From positions 43,413 through 107,412 of the forward strand of contig NZ_KB899286.1 in assembly GCF_000378145.1 (NCBI RefSeq): a stretch of 64,000 nucleotides of DNA, written 5' to 3'. This document shows, piece after piece, positions 43,637-53,564 of this stretch; within the stretch, counting starts at the first letter, position 1; every line of letters begins with the position of its first letter. The position numbers and the translations under genes are program-made. The stretch comes from Saccharibacillus kuerlensis DSM 22868. GTDB taxonomy: Bacteria; Bacillota; Bacilli; Paenibacillales; Paenibacillaceae. Below the pieces are notes generated by a model. The model was given only the letters and a program-made list of their open reading frames with translations. It had not been told where the DNA came from and searched no databases.

Positions 43637-44621
43637 TTTCCGGTGTTACAATCGAGATCCCCGTATCAACCTCTACTGGAACAGGCGACACGACTCCTGA
43701 AGCGGCAGGCGACGGAATAGTCAGATCATGATGCAGATGGAAGAGATATTGAAGCGACCAGTATCCCATATTCCATGTTCCCTGGGCAATCGAGGCCGAG
43801 ATATTCCCCTCCTTGATTCTGTCGAGCGTATCTTTGTTCGTATCGAAAGCAACGACATGCAGCTGTTCGGTTCTGCCCAGCTCCTTGGCGGCTTCCGCTG
43901 CCCCTGCTCCGCCAACCGCTTCCGTTACGAATACTCCGGCAAGATCCGGTTCTTTTTCCAGCAGAGAGCGGGTCAGATCTTTGGCTACCATGGCATCGCC
44001 TTTGTCATCTTCTACAGCTACAACCTGCATATCGGGGTAGGCCCGATCAATTGTTTCCTGAAACCCCCGGGTGCGCTCTTCGTGGTTCTGCTGAGAATAC
44101 AAAGTGATAACGGCAACTTTGCCTTTCCCGCCTACAAGCTGCCCCATTTTCCTGGCCGCTGCGGCTCCCGCTTCGTAGTTGTCTGTTCCGAGAAACGAAT
44201 AAGCGCGGCTTCCCGGAGCGTCGGAATCAAACAGTACGACGGGAATACCTGCGTCTACCGCTTTGTCGATCGTTCCTGCCAACGAAGCGGGATCGATCGC
44301 GGAAATCGCGATGCCTGCCGGCTTTTTAGCAATGATTTGTTCCAATACGGTAATCTGCTCTCTTGTGTCGTAACGGGTTGCTCCCCGATATTCGATTGAG
44401 ACGTTCAACGTTTCCGCCGCATCTTCAAATCCTTTCAAGCAGCTTTTCCAATATTCGATCCCTGATAAAAAGGTAACCATCACATAATTCTCACCGAGCT
44501 CACCGCGAAGACGTTCCGAATGGAAAGGGTCTTCTTCGTTCGCTCCGGTCTGGTAATGCTGAACGGCATAGACGAGAAAAGCGCCGATCAGCAGGACATA
44601 GAGCAAAATTATTTTTTTCAC
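43611..44621 (-). CDS. Membrane-anchored sugar-binding protein, likely kinase partner
   Basis: The 336-residue Peripl_BP_4 protein has one N-terminal membrane anchor (IILLYVLLIGAFLVYAV) and no lipobox Cys. The periplasmic-binding fold is clear: VMVTFLSGIEYWKSCLKGFEDAA, IAISAIDPASLAGTI, GIPVVLFDSDAPGS, GTDNYEAGAAAARKM, GVFVTEAVGGAGAAEAA and VVAFDTNKDTLD. It starts with GTG at 44621, with AAGGAGG 9 nt upstream. Its position directly before a LytS/YesM kinase matches the XylFII-LytS pair of Clostridium, where the binding protein is a sensor rather than a transporter part. Confidence 0.88.
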   Translation of the reverse strand: MKKIILLYVLLIGAFLVYAVQHYQTGANEEDPFHSERLRGELGENYVMVTFLSGIEYWKSCLKGFEDAAETLNVSIEYRGATRYDTREQITVLEQIIAKKPAGIAISAIDPASLAGTIDKAVDAGIPVVLFDSDAPGSRAYSFLGTDNYEAGAAAARKMGQLVGGKGKVAVITLYSQQNHEERTRGFQETIDRAYPDMQVVAVEDDKGDAMVAKDLTRSLLEKEPDLAGVFVTEAVGGAGAAEAAKELGRTEQLHVVAFDTNKDTLDRIKEGNISASIAQGTWNMGYWSLQYLFHLHHDLTIPSPAASGVVSPVPVEVDTGISIVTPENVDDYYAK

Positions 44622-44764
44622 AACTGCTTTCCTCCTTAGAGCGGTGACAATGAAACAGTAACATGGGCAGCAAACGCCGCCTTCTCAATCGCGCTTCCGC
44701 TTATTCCCCCTCTAAATGTACAAAAAACACGCAGAGAAAAAAAGAGCGGAGAGCAGCAGGCGCA

Positions 44765-44818
44765 AAGAAAGCCGTACCCTTCCGCATAGTTGGATCATGC
44801 GACGGATACGGCTTTCTT
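44765..44818 (-). terminator. Terminator after the sugar transporter operon
   Basis: Long arms AAGAAAGCCGTA.CC.TCGCAT and ATGCGGAAGGGTACGGCTTTCTT with few mismatches. It separates the transporter genes from the sensor genes. Confidence 0.75.
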
Positions 44819-44835
44819 GATGAAACATTCGGTAA

Positions 44836-45999
44836 TTATGCGGATCTCTTGTTTTTGTTGTAGATATCGAAGGCTACAGCGAGCAGCAGGACAAGACCTT
44901 TGATTCCCTGCTGCCAGTCGATACCGAGACCGATCAGCGACATCCCGTTGTTGAGCACACCCATAACAAGACCGCCGATAATGGCGCCGAATACGGTACC
45001 GATGCCGCCGGCAGCGGAAGCTCCGCCGATGAAGCAGGCTGCGATAGCATCAAGTTCAAAGTTGGTACCGGCTCTAGGCGTTGCCGCATTCAGACGAGCC
45101 GCGAAGATCAGGCCGCTGACCGCTGCAAGCACGCCCATGTTGACGAATACCCAGAACGTAACTTTTTTCGTTTTGACGCCGGACAATCCAGCTGCCTTCT
45201 CATTGCCGCCCAATGCATAAATGTGACGGCCCATAATCGTTTTGTTCATGACGAAAGAGTACGCGAGAATCAGTACGAGCAGCAGAACAAGAATGTTCGG
45301 AATACCTGCATAACTGGCCAGCATGAAGGTGAACAGGTTCAAAATAACCGCAACCAATACCAGCTTAAGTACGAATAATGTAGAAGAAGTCACTTCAAAG
45401 TTGTATTTGAGCTGTTCGCGGCGTCCGCGCAGCTCGTTAAGTACGTACAGCACAGTAAATGCGATACCTGCCAGAATGGCGATCATATTCGTAGCTGTGT
45501 TGGCCAGATCCGGTACAAATCCGGCACTGATCTGAGTGAATCCTCCAGGGAATGGAGAGATGGACTGCCCTTCCAGTACGATCATGGTCAATCCCCGGAA
45601 CAGCAGCATGCCTGCAAGGGTAACAATAAACGCCGGAATCTTTACGTAGGCAATCCAGAAGCCCTGCCAAGCACCGATCAGACCTCCGACAACCAGGGAA
45701 GCAATAACCGCGATCCAAGCCGGCAGACCCCAGTCAACCATCATAACCGCGGAAATCGCGCCGACAAACGCAGCGATTGAGCCGACTGACAGATCGATAT
45801 GACCGGTAATGATAACCAGCACCATTCCGATTGCCAGGACGAGAATATAACTGTTCTGCAAAATAAGATTCGTAATATTAATTGGTTTGACCAGCAATCC
45901 GCCCGTCAATACAGTAAACAGAATCATGATCGCTATAAGAGCGATGATCATGCCGTACTGCCGGACATTGCTTTTAAACAGTTTGCTTATCGCTTCCAT
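44836..45999 (-). CDS. mmsB: Multiple-monosaccharide ABC transporter permease
   Basis: This permease has 387 residues and about ten membrane helices. Family marks are [19 protein letters not shown] near the N-terminus, [13 protein letters not shown] (the ATPase-contact loop) and [19 protein letters not shown]. It is of the GguB/MmsB-XylH class, for glucose, xylose, arabinose or galactose. Its start lies 26 nt inside the ATPase gene, so the two are coupled. The symbol is by family and xylH naming is equally possible. Confidence 0.9.
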   Translation of the reverse strand: MEAISKLFKSNVRQYGMIIALIAIMILFTVLTGGLLVKPINITNLILQNSYILVLAIGMVLVIITGHIDLSVGSIAAFVGAISAVMMVDWGLPAWIAVIASLVVGGLIGAWQGFWIAYVKIPAFIVTLAGMLLFRGLTMIVLEGQSISPFPGGFTQISAGFVPDLANTATNMIAILAGIAFTVLYVLNELRGRREQLKYNFEVTSSTLFVLKLVLVAVILNLFTFMLASYAGIPNILVLLLVLILAYSFVMNKTIMGRHIYALGGNEKAAGLSGVKTKKVTFWVFVNMGVLAAVSGLIFAARLNAATPRAGTNFELDAIAACFIGGASAAGGIGTVFGAIIGGLVMGVLNNGMSLIGLGIDWQQGIKGLVLLLAVAFDIYNKNKRSA

Positions 46000-47533
46000 C
46001 CTTAACCCCTCCAGTTTTGGTCATGTATTTCATCAGCGTCTCTTGGGAAGCCTGCTCACGGTTTACTTCTCCCGTGATTTGTCCAGCGTTCATCACGTAG
46101 ATGCGATCGCTCAGTCCGATGACTTCCGGCAGTTCCGAAGAGATCACGAGAATCGCCTTGCCCTGCGCAGCCAGCTGATGAATGATTGTATAGATCTCGT
46201 ACTTGGCTCCCACGTCGATTCCGCGCGTTGGTTCATCGAGAATCAGAATGTCCGGCTCCGAAAAAATCCATTTGCCGAGTACAACTTTCTGCTGATTGCC
46301 CCCGCTTAGGTTGCCTGTCTGCTGCAGAATGCTTGGGGATTTGATATTCATCCGTTTGCGCATATCTTCCGCTACAAGCACTTCTTCATGTTCGTTTACG
46401 ACCGCCCGCTTGGTAATCTTTCCGATGCCGGTCAGCGAAATATTGCGCTTGATATCGTCCATCAGAATCAGTCCGTACTCTTTGCGATCCTCTGTCACAT
46501 AAGCAAATCCGTTGTCGATCGCCTGACTGATCGTATTGTTGCGAATTTCCTTGCCGTCCTTGATCAGGGTGCCGCTAATATTCCGTCCGTAAGCTTTGCC
46601 GAAAATGCTCATGGCAAGCTCTGTGCGGCCCGCCCCCATCAATCCGGCAATGCCTACGATTTCCCCATGCCGAAGATTGATATTGATCCCATCGAGCACT
46701 TTGCGATCTGCGTGATGTTCGTGATAGACGGTCCAATCCCGCACTTCAAGCGCAACGTCGCCGATCTGCGGATGCCGCTCCGGGAAGCGATGGGTCATAT
46801 CACGTCCTACCATGCCGCTAATGATTCGGTCTTCCGTCACTTCGTCGCGATGCATATCCAGCGTCTCGATCGTCTGACCGTCCCGCAAAATCGTAATCGA
46901 ATCCGAGACTTTCGACACTTCATTCAGCTTGTGGGAAATCAGGATGCAGGTAATGCCCTGGCGTTTGAATTCCAGCATCAGCTGCAGCAGGTTCTCGCTG
47001 TCGTTTTCATTCAACGCCGCGGTCGGTTCGTCCAAAATGAGCAGCTTTACTTTTTTGGAGAGCGCTTTCGCAATTTCGACCAACTGCTGCTTGCCGACGC
47101 CGATATTGGTCACCCGCGTATTCGGATTTTCGCTCAGTCCGACTTTTTTCAGCAGTTCATTCGTCTTGACGATCGTTTCGTTCCAATCGATTACGCCTTT
47201 GCGGGCTCTCTCATTACCAAGAAAAATATTTTCCGCGATCGACAGCTCCGGGATCAGCGCCAATTCCTGGTGAATAATAACGATCCCTTTTTGCTCGCTT
47301 TCTTTGATATCCCGAAATTGGCAGGTCTGTCCATCGAACAAAATATCGCCTTCATAGCTGCCGAACGGATAGACGCCGCTCAATACTTTCATCAGCGTCG
47401 ACTTGCCCGCACCGTTCTCTCCGCAGAGGGAATGGATCTCGCCCCGGCGCACCTTGATGTTCACGTTGTTCAGCGCTTTGACGCCGGGAAACGTCTTGAC
47501 GATTCCCCGCATTTCTAAAAGGTATTCCGACAT
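45974..47533 (-). CDS. mmsA: Multiple-monosaccharide ABC transporter ATP-binding protein
   Basis: The 519-residue ATPase has two fused ABC domains, as usual for the sugar (CUT2) family. Domain 1 has [17 protein letters not shown] and [13 protein letters not shown]. Domain 2 has a degenerate Walker [13 protein letters not shown], with [14 protein letters not shown] and [14 protein letters not shown]. It energises import with the permease and the lipoprotein upstream. The 5' end follows the binding-protein gene by 23 nt, and the 3' end overlaps the permease. Confidence 0.93.
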   Translation of the reverse strand: MSEYLLEMRGIVKTFPGVKALNNVNIKVRRGEIHSLCGENGAGKSTLMKVLSGVYPFGSYEGDILFDGQTCQFRDIKESEQKGIVIIHQELALIPELSIAENIFLGNERARKGVIDWNETIVKTNELLKKVGLSENPNTRVTNIGVGKQQLVEIAKALSKKVKLLILDEPTAALNENDSENLLQLMLEFKRQGITCILISHKLNEVSKVSDSITILRDGQTIETLDMHRDEVTEDRIISGMVGRDMTHRFPERHPQIGDVALEVRDWTVYHEHHADRKVLDGININLRHGEIVGIAGLMGAGRTELAMSIFGKAYGRNISGTLIKDGKEIRNNTISQAIDNGFAYVTEDRKEYGLILMDDIKRNISLTGIGKITKRAVVNEHEEVLVAEDMRKRMNIKSPSILQQTGNLSGGNQQKVVLGKWIFSEPDILILDEPTRGIDVGAKYEIYTIIHQLAAQGKAILVISSELPEVIGLSDRIYVMNAGQITGEVNREQASQETLMKYMTKTGGVKDGSDKQTV

Positions 47534-47556
47534 GACTCTCCTCTCCCTTCGCCGTT

Positions 47557-48642
47557 TTATTTAAGACCGATTTCGTCTTTTGTGTAGTAACCCTGATCTA
47601 CGATTTCCTGCTGTACATTGTTTTTGTCGACCGAGACAGGATCAAGCAGATAAGCCGGAACGACTTTGATGCCGTTATCATAAGATTCCGTATCGTTGAC
47701 TTCGGCTTCTTCGCCCCTTAGTACGCTTTCAACCATCGAAACAGTCTGTTCGGCCAGCTTGCGGGTATCTTTGAACACGGTTTGTGTCTGTTCACCGGCT
47801 ACAATCGACTTGATCGAAGCGAGTTCCGCGTCCTGACCCGTAATGACCGGAAGCGGTCTGGTAGACGAACCGTACCCGATCCCTTTGAGCGAGGACAAGA
47901 TTCCGATACTGATACCGTCATACGGCGACAGAACAGCGTCAAGATTCTCACTGGAGTAATAAGCACTTAGCAGATTATCCATTCGCGATTGTGCAAGTGC
48001 TCCATCCCAGCGCAGTGTTGCGATCTGCGCCATCGTCGTCTGATTGCTTCGCACGACCAGATCGCCGGAGTCGATATACGGCTGCAGAACCGACATAGCC
48101 CCGTCATAGAAGAAATAGGCGTTGTTATCGTCCGGCGAGCCGCCGAACAGCTCAATGTTGAACGGACCTTTGCCTTCTTTAAGACCAAGCGCCTGCTCGA
48201 TATAAGAAGCCTGCAGTACGCCAACCTTAAAGTTATCGAATGTTGCGTAATAACCGGTATGAGGCGTGTTGCGAATCAGTCGGTCATAAGCAATGACTTC
48301 AATCCCACGGTCATGGGCTTTGCCGATGACATCGGTCAGCGTGTTGCCGTCTACCGCTGCAATCACGATAACGTCGACACCTTTCGTAATCATGTTCTCG
48401 ATCTGCGAAATCTGATTTTCCACTACGTCTTCCGCATATTGAAGATCTGTCTTATAGCCTTTTTCCTGGAACAAACGCGCCATATTTTGACCATCCGCTA
48501 CCCAGCGTTCCGACGATTTGGTCGGCATAGCCAGCCCGACATATCCCTTCTCCGCGCTCCCTGCGCTGCTCTCTGCAAGATTACAGCCCGTCACGGCGAG
48601 CATTAACAGGATGGCCAGCAGAAGCGCCGCATATCTTTTCAT
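47557..48642 (-). CDS. chvE: ChvE-family multiple sugar-binding lipoprotein
   Basis: This 361-residue lipoprotein has lipobox LAVTGC (Cys20) and a periplasmic-binding fold. It agrees with the ChvE group in [98 protein letters not shown] and [13 protein letters not shown]. ChvE-like proteins bind several aldoses (glucose, galactose, arabinose, xylose). It is first in the transporter operon. Two cre-like sites upstream suggest CcpA repression. Confidence 0.93.
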   Translation of the reverse strand: MKRYAALLLAILLMLAVTGCNLAESSAGSAEKGYVGLAMPTKSSERWVADGQNMARLFQEKGYKTDLQYAEDVVENQISQIENMITKGVDVIVIAAVDGNTLTDVIGKAHDRGIEVIAYDRLIRNTPHTGYYATFDNFKVGVLQASYIEQALGLKEGKGPFNIELFGGSPDDNNAYFFYDGAMSVLQPYIDSGDLVVRSNQTTMAQIATLRWDGALAQSRMDNLLSAYYSSENLDAVLSPYDGISIGILSSLKGIGYGSSTRPLPVITGQDAELASIKSIVAGEQTQTVFKDTRKLAEQTVSMVESVLRGEEAEVNDTESYDNGIKVVPAYLLDPVSVDKNNVQQEIVDQGYYTKDEIGLK

Positions 48643-48668
48643 TCCGAGTCCTCCCCGTCTTCCGTTAT

Positions 48669-48774
48669 AGATAGCGCTTTCAAGTTATTCGCGCTACCTT
48701 GTTTTTTTGTCGAACTCAGCATAACACCGCTTTCAATAGGGGGTCTTTATACGAAACCGCATCTTTTTTATAAA
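48669..48774 (-). promoter_or_regulatory. Promoter and two cre-like sites before chvE
   Basis: On the minus strand TTTATA (48774-48769), 17 nt and TATAAA (48751-48746) make a plausible promoter. Downstream, TGAAAGCGGTGTTA (48735-48722) and TGAAAGCGCTATCT (48682-48669) each match the cre consensus TGWAANCGNTNWCA at 13 of 14 positions. Both lie after the likely start of transcription, where CcpA would act as a roadblock. A site for the YesN regulator could not be named. Confidence 0.55.
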
Positions 48775-48812
48775 AATCGGACTTTCCTGCTTGATCTCTC
48801 TTGCTCATACGA

Positions 48813-48844
48813 AAAAAGGCGCTCCGCATACGCGGAACGCCTTA
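48813..48844 (-). terminator. Terminator after the NSS transporter gene
   Basis: AAGGCGTTCCGC and GCGGAGCGCCTT form the stem on the minus strand, followed by TTTTTTC. Confidence 0.85.
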
Positions 48845-48857
48845 AAGTTGGCTGCAA

Positions 48858-50240
48858 TCATTTGAAATCGAGCAGTCCGATCGAATGAAGGAAGATCAGG
48901 ATGATCAGCAGCGGACACACATAACGCAGCAGGAACATCCAAGCCCGATAGAGCCCTCCCGTAAGACCTGCTTCTTCACCGGCACGCTTCCAGGCATATC
49001 CCGTGAACAGCGTAATAATCAAGCCGCCGATCGGCATCAGGATATATGAAGTCGAAAAATCGAACAGGTCGAAAATTGTTTTGCCGAACAGGTAGAAGCT
49101 GCTCAGCGGGCCGCTCGTTCCTTCCACCGACAGCGCCGACGGCACGCCGAGCAGGAAAGCGAGTGACGCCATAATGATTGCTGTCTTTTTCCGGCTCCAG
49201 TTCCACTGCTCTCTTGCATAGGCAACCGGCACTTCGAGAATCGATACGGCAGAGGTCAGCGCCGCAATGGCGAGCAGCAGGAAGAACAATCCGCCGAACA
49301 GGAAGCCCAGCGGCATTTGTGCAAAAGCGGCCGGAAGCGCAATAAACGCAAGACCGACACCGCTTGCCGGCTCCATACCAAACGCGAATACGGTCGGGAA
49401 GATGACCAGACCCGCGACAAAAGCGTACAGCAGGTCACCGAATCCGATCGCCAGCGCCGCCTTGCCGAGCGACTGACTCTTCTGTACATAAGAACCATAA
49501 GTCAGCATACAGCCCATACCCAGAGACAACGAGAAGAACGCGTGTCCAAGCGCAATCAATACCGATTCCTCACTCAATTTGGAGAAATCTGGTCTCAAGA
49601 AAAATTCCACGCCTTCCATCGCGCCAGGCAGAGTCAGCGCACGGACCATTAGAATCAGCAGAATGATCATGAAGCCGGGAATCAATATCTTGTTGAATTT
49701 CTCAATACCGCTGGATACGCCTCTCGCGATAACGAACCCAGTGATCGTCATGATGACCGCACTCCAGAATACCGGCATATAGCCGCCCGCGAATCCGAGA
49801 AACGCCGCCGCATAATCCGTTCCAGAATCCGACAGGGCTCCAGCGAACGACTGAATCATATAATGTACTGTCCAGCCTGCTACTACGCTGTAGTACGACA
49901 TAATCAGGAATGCCGTAATGATCGAGATCAGACCGAACCATTTCCAATGCTTTTTGTTTGTGAGATTGAAGAGCGATGCGGAAGCATTGCCGCGTCCTCC
50001 GCGCCCGATCGTCATTTCCGCCAGCAGGATCGGAAGACCAACAATGACCAGACAGAGAATAAACAGCAGGAAAAAGGCCGCCCCGCCGTGCGCTCCTGTA
50101 ATATAAGGGAATTTCCACATGTTGCCGAGCCCGACAGAACTGCCGATCGCCGCCAAGATGAATCCGCCTTTGGAAAAGCCGACTCCTCCTTCACCGGGTC
50201 TTTCACCACTGCTTCCCGCCTTTTTGTCTAAACCTTTCAT
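48858..50240 (-). CDS. Sodium-dependent transporter, NSS family
   Basis: The 460-residue transporter has about 11-12 helices and the family N-terminus FILAAIGSSVGLGNMWKFPY (Na+ and substrate sites) and GGAAFFLLFILCLVIVGLPILLAEMTIG. It would import amino acids or related solutes with sodium. ATG 50240 follows GAGAGG; a GTG in frame 18 nt upstream overlaps that site. It is monocistronic, flanked by terminators. Confidence 0.93.
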   Translation of the reverse strand: MKGLDKKAGSSGERPGEGGVGFSKGGFILAAIGSSVGLGNMWKFPYITGAHGGAAFFLLFILCLVIVGLPILLAEMTIGRGGRGNASASLFNLTNKKHWKWFGLISIITAFLIMSYYSVVAGWTVHYMIQSFAGALSDSGTDYAAAFLGFAGGYMPVFWSAVIMTITGFVIARGVSSGIEKFNKILIPGFMIILLILMVRALTLPGAMEGVEFFLRPDFSKLSEESVLIALGHAFFSLSLGMGCMLTYGSYVQKSQSLGKAALAIGFGDLLYAFVAGLVIFPTVFAFGMEPASGVGLAFIALPAAFAQMPLGFLFGGLFFLLLAIAALTSAVSILEVPVAYAREQWNWSRKKTAIIMASLAFLLGVPSALSVEGTSGPLSSFYLFGKTIFDLFDFSTSYILMPIGGLIITLFTGYAWKRAGEEAGLTGGLYRAWMFLLRYVCPLLIILIFLHSIGLLDFK

Positions 50241-50469
50241 ACGCCAACCTCTCTTCACTCGATTTCTATAATTCGGATTTTTATTTCCTCATGTTAGCGA
50301 ATCGACATCGGGTTGTCCACAGTTTTTATTTTCCATAGTCAATAGCAAAACGAAAATATAACAATATCGATTCCTTCTTTTTGAAGGAACGTAAGCTTGA
50401 TTTCAATCTTTTTGATAAACCATAAAGAAGGGAGCGCGAAGTTGAATCAGGCAGCGCTAAGAACAAAGC

Positions 50470-50502
50470 AAAAAGGAGCGGAAAGTTTTCCGCTCCTTTT
50501 TC
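50470..50502 (-). terminator. Terminator after the DUF4188 gene
   Basis: A perfect AAAAAGGAGCGGAAA/TTTCCGCTCCTTTTT hairpin. The rest of 50259-50547 holds no gene. Confidence 0.9.
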
Positions 50503-50547
50503 TTTCAAATTGAAGTAGACAGTTTGTAATTAGGGAACAGGGATCGC

Positions 50548-51066
50548 TTATTCTTCTGCAGCTCTGCCTGCTTCTGTTCTGCCGCCTGCTGCACTGCCAA
50601 GCCCTGCCCGCTCGCGCGACGTTTCGCGTCCTGCACCAACCGGATGCAGACTGCCGGCAAGTCCAAGTCCCATCGCCGGCATATTGACATAAATCGACTC
50701 GCAAGCTCCGCTCTCTACCAAGTAGGTCTCGTGATAAATTCCGACCGCTTCGCCGGCTCTTGCCTTGCGATTGAAATCTTTCCAGGCTTTCAGATGGTTT
50801 GCCCCGCCCCGTGCATACTGCTCCAGCTGATCATACGAGCGCCAGTACTGTACGATCGAGACTCCTCTTCCCGACATAAAATACATCGCATCGAGAAAAC
50901 CCAACTCCTTATTTGCGTACAGCTCCTTAAGCATAGGACCCATAGCCTGAAGAACCGGCAGCCATTGGCGCACCGCCAACCACTTATTGATACGAACCCC
51001 AATAATAAATACGACAAATGGACCTTCAATCTCCGCCGCCATACGACCTGGTATTACTTTCCCCAT
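50548..51066 (-). CDS. DUF4188 family protein
   Basis: This is a 172-residue protein whose ATG 51066 follows GAGGAGG. It matches DUF4188: PGRMAAEIEGPFVVFIIGVRINKW, LKELYANKELGFLDAMYFM, VSIVQYWRSYDQLEQYARG and VGIYHETYLVESGACESIYVNMPAMGLG. The fold resembles dimeric alpha-beta barrel monooxygenase-like proteins. The function is unknown. The Glu/Ala/Arg-rich last 25 residues exceed the usual family end. A TetR gene lies upstream on the same strand, a common pairing for this family. Confidence 0.85.
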   Translation of the reverse strand: MGKVIPGRMAAEIEGPFVVFIIGVRINKWLAVRQWLPVLQAMGPMLKELYANKELGFLDAMYFMSGRGVSIVQYWRSYDQLEQYARGGANHLKAWKDFNRKARAGEAVGIYHETYLVESGACESIYVNMPAMGLGLAGSLHPVGAGRETSRERAGLGSAAGGRTEAGRAAEE

Positions 51067-51250
51067 TCTTGTCGCCTCCTCGAAACATGTCTTCAAATTT
51101 GAAGAAATACTGTAGGATCGGTACGCAAACTCATCGTTTTTTGAAAAAGGAGCTGCTTCGACGTTCAAGCCCAGTTTGGTTCTCAATAAAGCGGCCCAGC
51201 GTTAGAGATAAAGTCTGAAGTCGATTGGCAGTTTCCGCATATGCTGCAGT

Positions 51251-51886
51251 TCAGTCTTTTTCCAAGCGACTCAGATGCAGTTCATAGAAACCTTGGATAT
51301 CGCGGGAAGCGTATAATCTTGCTGTCAAAAAAGCTCCGTAAAATACGGTCGACAACAGCTTGACGGCGTCATCTACCGCAAGACTTGGATCAAGCGTTCC
51401 GTCCTGCTCCGCTTCCTTCATACAGCGGTGAAATAAAAAAGGCAGTACAGGCGTCTCGCTTCCCTGTTCTTCATTTCCGGAAAACAGCAGATGAACCTCA
51501 GCTTCACTGAGCTCCGGCATGAGCGGATGCATGTCTTTCTCTGCCAAAAAAGCAATCAGACTCGGCATAACGCCAGGCACGATCTCGTTCCATTCCGCCA
51601 CGCTGTTCAGCAGATGACGGATTCCGTTAAACCCTCTCTTACCGGCCTCGTCAATTTCCAATATGCGATTAGTCAGCCAAACACGCATAAAATAGACCAG
51701 CAGCGCCTCCTTTTGCGGAAAACACTTGAAAAATGTTACTTTCGAAACTTCCGCTTTCCGGCAAATTTCATCCACCATAATTTCGCTAAATTTGCGTTCC
51801 TTCATCAATGACAGTCCCGCTTCATAGAGAGCAATCTTCGTTCTTGCTTTTTTGACCTCTCGCAGCGAGTAAGAACTTTTCTCCAA
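51251..51886 (-). CDS. TetR-family transcriptional regulator
   Basis: The 211-residue regulator has an N-terminal HTH (FSEIMVDEICRKAEVSKVTFFKCFPQKEALLVYF, about residues 34-67) and a helical ligand-binding region with FYGAFLTARLYASRD near the end. TTG 51886 is 9 nt from AAAGGA and gives a typical MEKSSYSLREVKKARTKIAL start. The upstream ATG at 51907 has no site. It probably controls itself and the DUF4188 gene 184 nt downstream. Confidence 0.88.
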   Translation of the reverse strand: MEKSSYSLREVKKARTKIALYEAGLSLMKERKFSEIMVDEICRKAEVSKVTFFKCFPQKEALLVYFMRVWLTNRILEIDEAGKRGFNGIRHLLNSVAEWNEIVPGVMPSLIAFLAEKDMHPLMPELSEAEVHLLFSGNEEQGSETPVLPFLFHRCMKEAEQDGTLDPSLAVDDAVKLLSTVFYGAFLTARLYASRDIQGFYELHLSRLEKD

Positions 51887-51913
51887 CCTTGCTCTTCCTT
51901 TCCACATCGAAAA

Positions 51914-51952
51914 ATTAACTTAACTCTTATTCATTAGTTTACTCAAGTTAAT
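51914..51952. promoter_or_regulatory. Candidate TetR operator/promoter
   Basis: ATTAACTT (51914-51921) and AAGTTAAT (51945-51952) are inverted 8-bp arms. On the minus strand TTGAGT and a TTAAGT-like box 17 nt on lie between them. The arrangement fits an autoregulatory site just before the TetR start. Confidence 0.45.
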
Positions 51953-52109
51953 CTAATATGCAAGACTTTTATTTCTGTTTTGAATTTTTATTATTGCTGC
52001 TGCAGTATACGGCAATTAAAATAAAAAGACTGCAAAGATCGTTGTATGGCTTTGCCACTGCCATTGCAGGCACTTGTTTGGATCAACAACGAAAGCGAGG
52101 CTGCATAGT

Positions 52110-52835
52110 ATGCCAAAAAGAACACTGGCGATCAGCGACATTCATGGCGAACTCGATTTGCTGGATCGCCTGTTGGATCATATCGAATATGATCCGGTAT
52201 CCGACCAGCTCGTTCTGCTTGGAGATTACGTCGATCGGGGACCCAAATCCATGCAGACGCTGGAGCGAGTAATCGAACTTCGTGCCAAAGGTGCCATTGC
52301 GCTAATGGGCAATCATGAAGATCTGATGCTTCGTGCTCTAGTAAGCGGGGGCGAAGAGGATTGGAAACGCTGGGTCGTCCGCAATGGGGGCTGTGCCACG
52401 CTCCAAAGCTATGGCTTCTCCGATCATGAACTGCGTATTGAAACGGGCGAAGCCTATAAGCGTCCGGCATTGAAATCCGCAGCGCTGGAACGACACCTGG
52501 ACTTCGTTCGCAGCTTAGATCGTTATTATGAAACGGATGATTGCCTGTATGTCCACGCCGGCATCCAACCCGGCCGGACCGCTGCCCAATCCGATCCGAT
52601 GGAACTTCTCTGGATTCGCGAGGAATTCCATCGGGGTTACGACGGCACCAAGACGGTCGTATTCGGGCATACCCCAACCCGGAGCCTGCACCGTGATCCC
52701 GATAATGACGGCATCTATTACGGAGCCAACCGGATTATCGGGATTGATGGCGGTGCAGCGTTCGGCGGCCAACTGAATGCAATCGACATGCAAAGCGGTA
52801 AAGTTTTTTACGTTAAGGCCGATCTACTGCATTAA
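52110..52835 (+). CDS. Metallophosphoesterase, serine/threonine phosphatase-like
   Basis: The 241-residue protein carries the metallophosphoesterase set: ISDIHGELDLLDRLL, LVLLGDYVDRGPKS, ALMGNHEDLMLRAL, YVHAGIQPG and VFGHTPTRSL. This is the PrpA/PP1-like bacterial branch, which cleaves phosphoproteins or dinucleoside polyphosphates (ApaH-like). Its physiological substrate is not evident. ATG 52110 is 9 nt past GCGAGG; the frame is open 12 codons upstream without a site. Confidence 0.9.
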   Translation: MPKRTLAISDIHGELDLLDRLLDHIEYDPVSDQLVLLGDYVDRGPKSMQTLERVIELRAKGAIALMGNHEDLMLRALVSGGEEDWKRWVVRNGGCATLQSYGFSDHELRIETGEAYKRPALKSAALERHLDFVRSLDRYYETDDCLYVHAGIQPGRTAAQSDPMELLWIREEFHRGYDGTKTVVFGHTPTRSLHRDPDNDGIYYGANRIIGIDGGAAFGGQLNAIDMQSGKVFYVKADLLH

Positions 52836-52893
52836 ATACAAAAAGAGAAACAGAACAAGGGCAAAGCATTTCTCCTCGCTCCTTACACATCAA

Positions 52894-52929
52894 AAACCCT
52901 CTCCGCCAATAAAGGCAGAGAGGGTTTAA
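52894..52929. terminator. Bidirectional terminator
   Basis: AAACCCTCT-CCGCC and GGC-AGAGAGGGTTT flank AATAAA. It serves the phosphoesterase gene on the right-going side and possibly the repeat-protein gene from the left-going side. Confidence 0.8.
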
Positions 52930-52945
52930 ACATGTCAAGTTTGAT

Positions 52946-52987
52946 AAACGATCTACTGACAAACGATCTACTGACAAACGATCTATT
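52946..52987. repeat. 15-bp tandem repeat, 2.7 copies
   Basis: AAACGATCTACTGAC repeats directly, the third copy being AAACGATCTATTC. It lies just past the 3' end of the Pro-rich gene and is non-coding. Confidence 0.75.
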
Positions 52988-52991
52988 CGAA

Positions 52992-53426
52992 CTAAAACTC
53001 CCGCGGCTGACTAGGCTGTACATCCGGCGGATTCACCGGTTGGATCTCGGGCATATGACCCGGCTGAATGTCCGGTGGATTCATTGGCTGGATCTCGGGC
53101 ATATGTCCGGGCTGGACACCGGGAATTTCACCCGGTGTGACTTCAGGCCGATTCGGCTGAACACCGGGCATATCATCAGGATCAAATTCCGGCGTTTGAC
53201 CAGGTTGTACGCCCGGCGGCTCAGCAGGAATGATCTCCGGTTCTCTGGTGGGCTCTACGCCCGGTGGCTCGTTCGGCGTTATTTCCGGAGAAGTTCCCGG
53301 AACGAAGCCCGGCGGCTCCTCCGGCTGAATTTCCGGCTCAGAAGCCTGCTGCATACTTGACGGTGCTGGAGCGTTAGACGCGCGAACAATATAGTAATCT
53401 CCATGCTCACCAATATCCTGTCTCAT
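52992..53426 (-). CDS. Proline-rich PPGVxPG-repeat protein
   Basis: This 144-residue protein starts at ATG 53426 behind AGGGAGG. The first 35 residues (RQDIGEHGDYYIVRASNAPAPS) are not a signal peptide. The rest is about nine degenerate 11-13-residue repeats of the form PEIxPxxPPGVxPG, rich in Pro, Glu and Gly. No known family is recognised. It could be a spacer or surface-adhesion segment, but export is not evident. The opposite-strand ORF (52932-53360) is a shadow of the repeat. An 88-residue gene lies upstream on the same strand. Confidence 0.6.
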   Translation of the reverse strand: MRQDIGEHGDYYIVRASNAPAPSSMQQASEPEIQPEEPPGFVPGTSPEITPNEPPGVEPTREPEIIPAEPPGVQPGQTPEFDPDDMPGVQPNRPEVTPGEIPGVQPGHMPEIQPMNPPDIQPGHMPEIQPVNPPDVQPSQPREF

Positions 53427-53564
53427 TGTGTCAGCCTCCCTGTTTATCGAAATGGCATTTCCTGAAATCAGCATTCGGTGATCTGCAAATGGAAAGTCTT
53501 TTCAATTGACAAATCTTATAAAAAGTCCTGCAAGGCTTATTACCCGTTTGCATTCCTCACGCAC

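Noticed and set aside
52932-53360. Rightward Arg/Leu-rich 142-codon frame
   Set aside because: It is the complement of the Pro-repeat gene, which has a strong ribosome site; this frame has none.
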